From NCBI GenBank assembly GCA_963922585.1, contig CAWUIK010000111.1:1-7182 (forward strand): a stretch of DNA of 7,182 bases, given 5' to 3'. The stretch comes from Parvicella sp963922585. GTDB lineage: Bacteria > Bacteroidota > Bacteroidia > Flavobacteriales_D > Parvicellaceae. Shown here one piece after another: positions 5,001 to 7,182 of this stretch. The translations under genes were made by a program, and so were the position numbers. Every line of letters starts with the position of its first letter. The stretch's first letter is position 1. The notes under the pieces are model-generated. The model saw only the letters and a program-made list of their open reading frames with translations. It had not been told where the DNA came from and did not search any database.

Positions 5001-7182
5001 ATGTTTAAAGGATTATTACAAAAAGTATTCGGAGATAAAACCAAAAAAGATTTATTAGAATTAGAACCTTATGTAGGTTTGATTAATACAGAATATGCTA
5101 AACTTGCTTCCTTAAGCAATGATGAACTTCGTAAAAAAACACAAGAATTCAAAACTAGAATCAAAGAATATACTAAGGATATTGATGATGAAATAGCAGA
5201 ACTGACAAAAAAAGCAGAACTTCCAGAAACATCTATTCAAGATAAAGAAGAGTTTTTTGAATTAGTCGAGAAAAAGAAAAAAGAAAGTGATGAAAAAGTT
5301 GAAGAAATTCTTTTAGAAATTTTACCAGAAGCATTCGCTGTGATTAAAGAAACTTCAAGAAGATTTGCGGAAAACGAATATTTAGAAGTTGAAGCCAACG
5401 ATACTGACAGTTTTTTTGATGCTGAAAGAGATCATATTTCTATTGAAAATGGAATTGCTAGATGGCAAACTACATGGGATGCTGCTGGTACCGAAGTTAA
5501 ATGGGATATGGTACATTACGATGTTCAATTAATGGGAGGTACAGCATTACACAAAGGGAAAATTGCAGAGATGCAAACAGGTGAAGGAAAAACTTTAGTT
5601 GCTACTTTACCTGTATATTTGAATGCTCTAGCAGGAAGGGGAGTACATGTCATTACAGTAAACGATTACCTTGCCAAAAGGGATTCTGAATGGATGGGAC
5701 CTTTGTATGAATTTCATGGATTGAGAGTAGATTGTATTGATAAATACGAAGCCAATACGCCTGAACGTAAAAATGCTTATTTAGCAGATATTACTTTTGG
5801 TACTAACAATGGTTTTGGATTTGATTATTTGAGAGATAATATGGTGAGCAATCCTGAAAACATTGTTCAAACCAAACACCATTATGCAATTATTGATGAG
5901 GTCGATTCTGTTTTGATAGATGATGCAAGAACTCCATTGATTATCTCTGGACCAACACCTAATGGTGAACAACAAGAATACGTTGGTTTAAAACCAAAAA
6001 TTGAAAGATTAGCTGAGGCACAGAAAAAAGTTGTAAATCAATTTCTAACAGAAGCCAAGCAAAAATTAGCGCAAGCAGAACAAGAAGGAATTGACAAAAA
6101 ACTTCAAAAACAACTTTGGGAAGAAGGTGGTTTGGCATTGTTTAGAGCATATAGAGGTTTACCAAAAAACAAAGCTTTAATTAAGTTTTTGAGTGAGCCA
6201 GGTGTGAAAACGCATATGCAAAAGGTAGAGAATTTCTACATGCAAGACAACAATAAAGAAATGCCAAAGGCTGATGAGCCTCTATTTTTCACAATAGATG
6301 AAAAAAGCAATAGTATTGACCTAACAGAAAAAGGAATAGATTTAATTTCTGGTTCTGAAGATCCTTCTTTTTATATTTTACCAGACATAGGTGATATTAT
6401 GGCTGATATTGAAAAATCTGGTAAATCTACAGAAGAGAAGGCGAAGATGAAAGATGAGATGATTACCGATTATTCTGCGAAAGCGGATAGGATTCACTCA
6501 ATCAATCAATTGCTAAAAGCTTATACTCTTTTTGAAAAAGATGTGGAATATGTCGTAATGGACAATAAAGTAAAAATTGTAGATGAGCAGACAGGACGTA
6601 TCATGGATGGAAGACGTTATTCTGACGGGTTGCACCAAGCTATTGAAGCCAAAGAAAATGTAACTGTGGAAGCTGCAACACAAACCTACGCAACGATTAC
6701 TTTACAAAACTTTTTTAGAATGTATCACAAGTTGGCAGGAATGACCGGAACTGCTGAAACGGAAGCAAAAGAGTTGTGGGATATTTATAAATTGGATGTT
6801 GTAGTTGTAAAAACCAATAGACCAATTGCTAGAAAAGATAAAGATGATTTGGTTTTCAAAACTGCTAGAGAAAAATACAATGCTGTAGTTGATGAAATTG
6901 AAAATCTTAGAAATGCAGGAAGACCTGTTTTAGTAGGAACAACTAATGTTGAGATTTCTGAGTTGTTGAGTAGAATTCTTAAAAGTAGAAAAATTCCTCA
7001 TCAAGTATTGAATGCAAAATTACACCAAAGTGAGGCTGAAGTTGTAGCAGAAGCTGGAAAAGCAGGAACTGTTACTATAGCTACCAATATGGCGGGTCGT
7101 GGAACAGATATTAAACTTCAATCAGGTGTAAAAGAAGCAGGAGGATTGGCAATTATTGGTACTGAACGTCACGATTCTAGAA
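5001..7182 (+). CDS. secA: Preprotein translocase ATPase SecA (C-terminal part beyond the window)
   Basis: SecA drives secretory preproteins through the SecYEG channel by ATP hydrolysis at the inner face of the cytoplasmic membrane. Codons 1-727 are present and open to the right edge. Visible motifs, in order, are LPEAFAV at 108-114, HYDVQLMGG at 172-180, Walker A MQTGEGKT at 191-198, TNNGFGFDYLRDNM at 268-281 and the DEVD box at 299-302 followed by SVLIDDARTPLIISG. Then come VDEQTGR at 527-533, HQAIEAKE from 545, AGMTGTAETE at 579-588, TNMAGRGTDI at 695-704 and GTERHDSR at 720-727. Compared with E. coli SecA there are extra charged segments at about 58-105 and 122-168 and in the cross-linking domain (about 330-390), as is usual in Bacteroidota. 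The helical wing and C-terminal domains are outside. The ATG at 5001 starts MFKGLLQKVFG, a normal SecA N-terminus. One oddity is Gly271, where Glu is usual. Confidence 0.97.
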   Translation, partial: MFKGLLQKVFGDKTKKDLLELEPYVGLINTEYAKLASLSNDELRKKTQEFKTRIKEYTKDIDDEIAELTKKAELPETSIQDKEEFFELVEKKKKESDEKVEEILLEILPEAFAVIKETSRRFAENEYLEVEANDTDSFFDAERDHISIENGIARWQTTWDAAGTEVKWDMVHYDVQLMGGTALHKGKIAEMQTGEGKTLVATLPVYLNALAGRGVHVITVNDYLAKRDSEWMGPLYEFHGLRVDCIDKYEANTPERKNAYLADITFGTNNGFGFDYLRDNMVSNPENIVQTKHHYAIIDEVDSVLIDDARTPLIISGPTPNGEQQEYVGLKPKIERLAEAQKKVVNQFLTEAKQKLAQAEQEGIDKKLQKQLWEEGGLALFRAYRGLPKNKALIKFLSEPGVKTHMQKVENFYMQDNNKEMPKADEPLFFTIDEKSNSIDLTEKGIDLISGSEDPSFYILPDIGDIMADIEKSGKSTEEKAKMKDEMITDYSAKADRIHSINQLLKAYTLFEKDVEYVVMDNKVKIVDEQTGRIMDGRRYSDGLHQAIEAKENVTVEAATQTYATITLQNFFRMYHKLAGMTGTAETEAKELWDIYKLDVVVVKTNRPIARKDKDDLVFKTAREKYNAVVDEIENLRNAGRPVLVGTTNVEISELLSRILKSRKIPHQVLNAKLHQSEAEVVAEAGKAGTVTIATNMAGRGTDIKLQSGVKEAGGLAIIGTERHDSR

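Noticed and set aside
5781..5975. Minus-strand open frame of 64 codons inside secA
   Set aside because: It is antisense to the most conserved part of SecA, including the DEVD box, and has no features of its own.

Overview
The window looks like chromosomal DNA of a low-GC Bacteroidota, most likely a member of the Flavobacteriaceae. The reasons are the A-rich leaders without Shine-Dalgarno motifs, the TAnnTTTG-type -7 promoter boxes ahead of two plus-strand genes, the Bacteroidota-style insertions in SecA, and the order marR, fadN-type gene, thiolase. This assignment is inferred from sequence character and was not checked against a database.

Positions 1-3516 (minus strand) read as one fatty-acid beta-oxidation operon. 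It begins with a MarR-family regulator (3061-3516). After 16 bases comes a full-length bifunctional 3-hydroxyacyl-CoA dehydrogenase/enoyl-CoA hydratase of the FadN type (657-3044). The start of a thiolase (fadA-like, 1-149) runs off the left edge. Between fadN and fadA sits a small S23/IVP-type four-helix-bundle gene (213-557). It is bracketed by imperfect inverted repeats with a regular 7/8-base rhythm (about 170-204 and 611-650), so it looks like a cassette inserted into the operon.

Positions 3517-3631 are a divergent control region. It holds two 14-base palindromes of the form TTATGCnnGCATAA, 28 bases apart centre to centre, which are good candidates for MarR operators. It also holds a candidate marR promoter and a TAnnTTTG box facing right.

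Positions 3632-4819 (plus strand) hold a six-TM sensor histidine kinase of the HisKA_2 family. It is broken by two in-frame stop codons (TAG 4259-4261 and TAA 4328-4330) that flank the phospho-acceptor H-box, and it is called a pseudogene. Its only ATG is out of frame. Its promoter-like box and ATPase domain are still recognisable, so the decay looks recent.

Positions 4820-5000 are a 181-base intergenic region with a perfect 9-bp AT-rich hairpin and a TAnnTTTG box. From 5001 the window holds the first 727 codons of secA, the preprotein translocase ATPase, which runs off the right edge with no frame break. No tRNA, rRNA, CRISPR array, insertion sequence or stretch over 300 bases without a gene is present.

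How the genes fit together: the MarR protein probably senses a lipid-derived ligand and controls its own operon, in which FadN and FadA carry out the last three steps of the beta-oxidation cycle. SecA is a separate housekeeping gene, and the dead kinase lies between the two.
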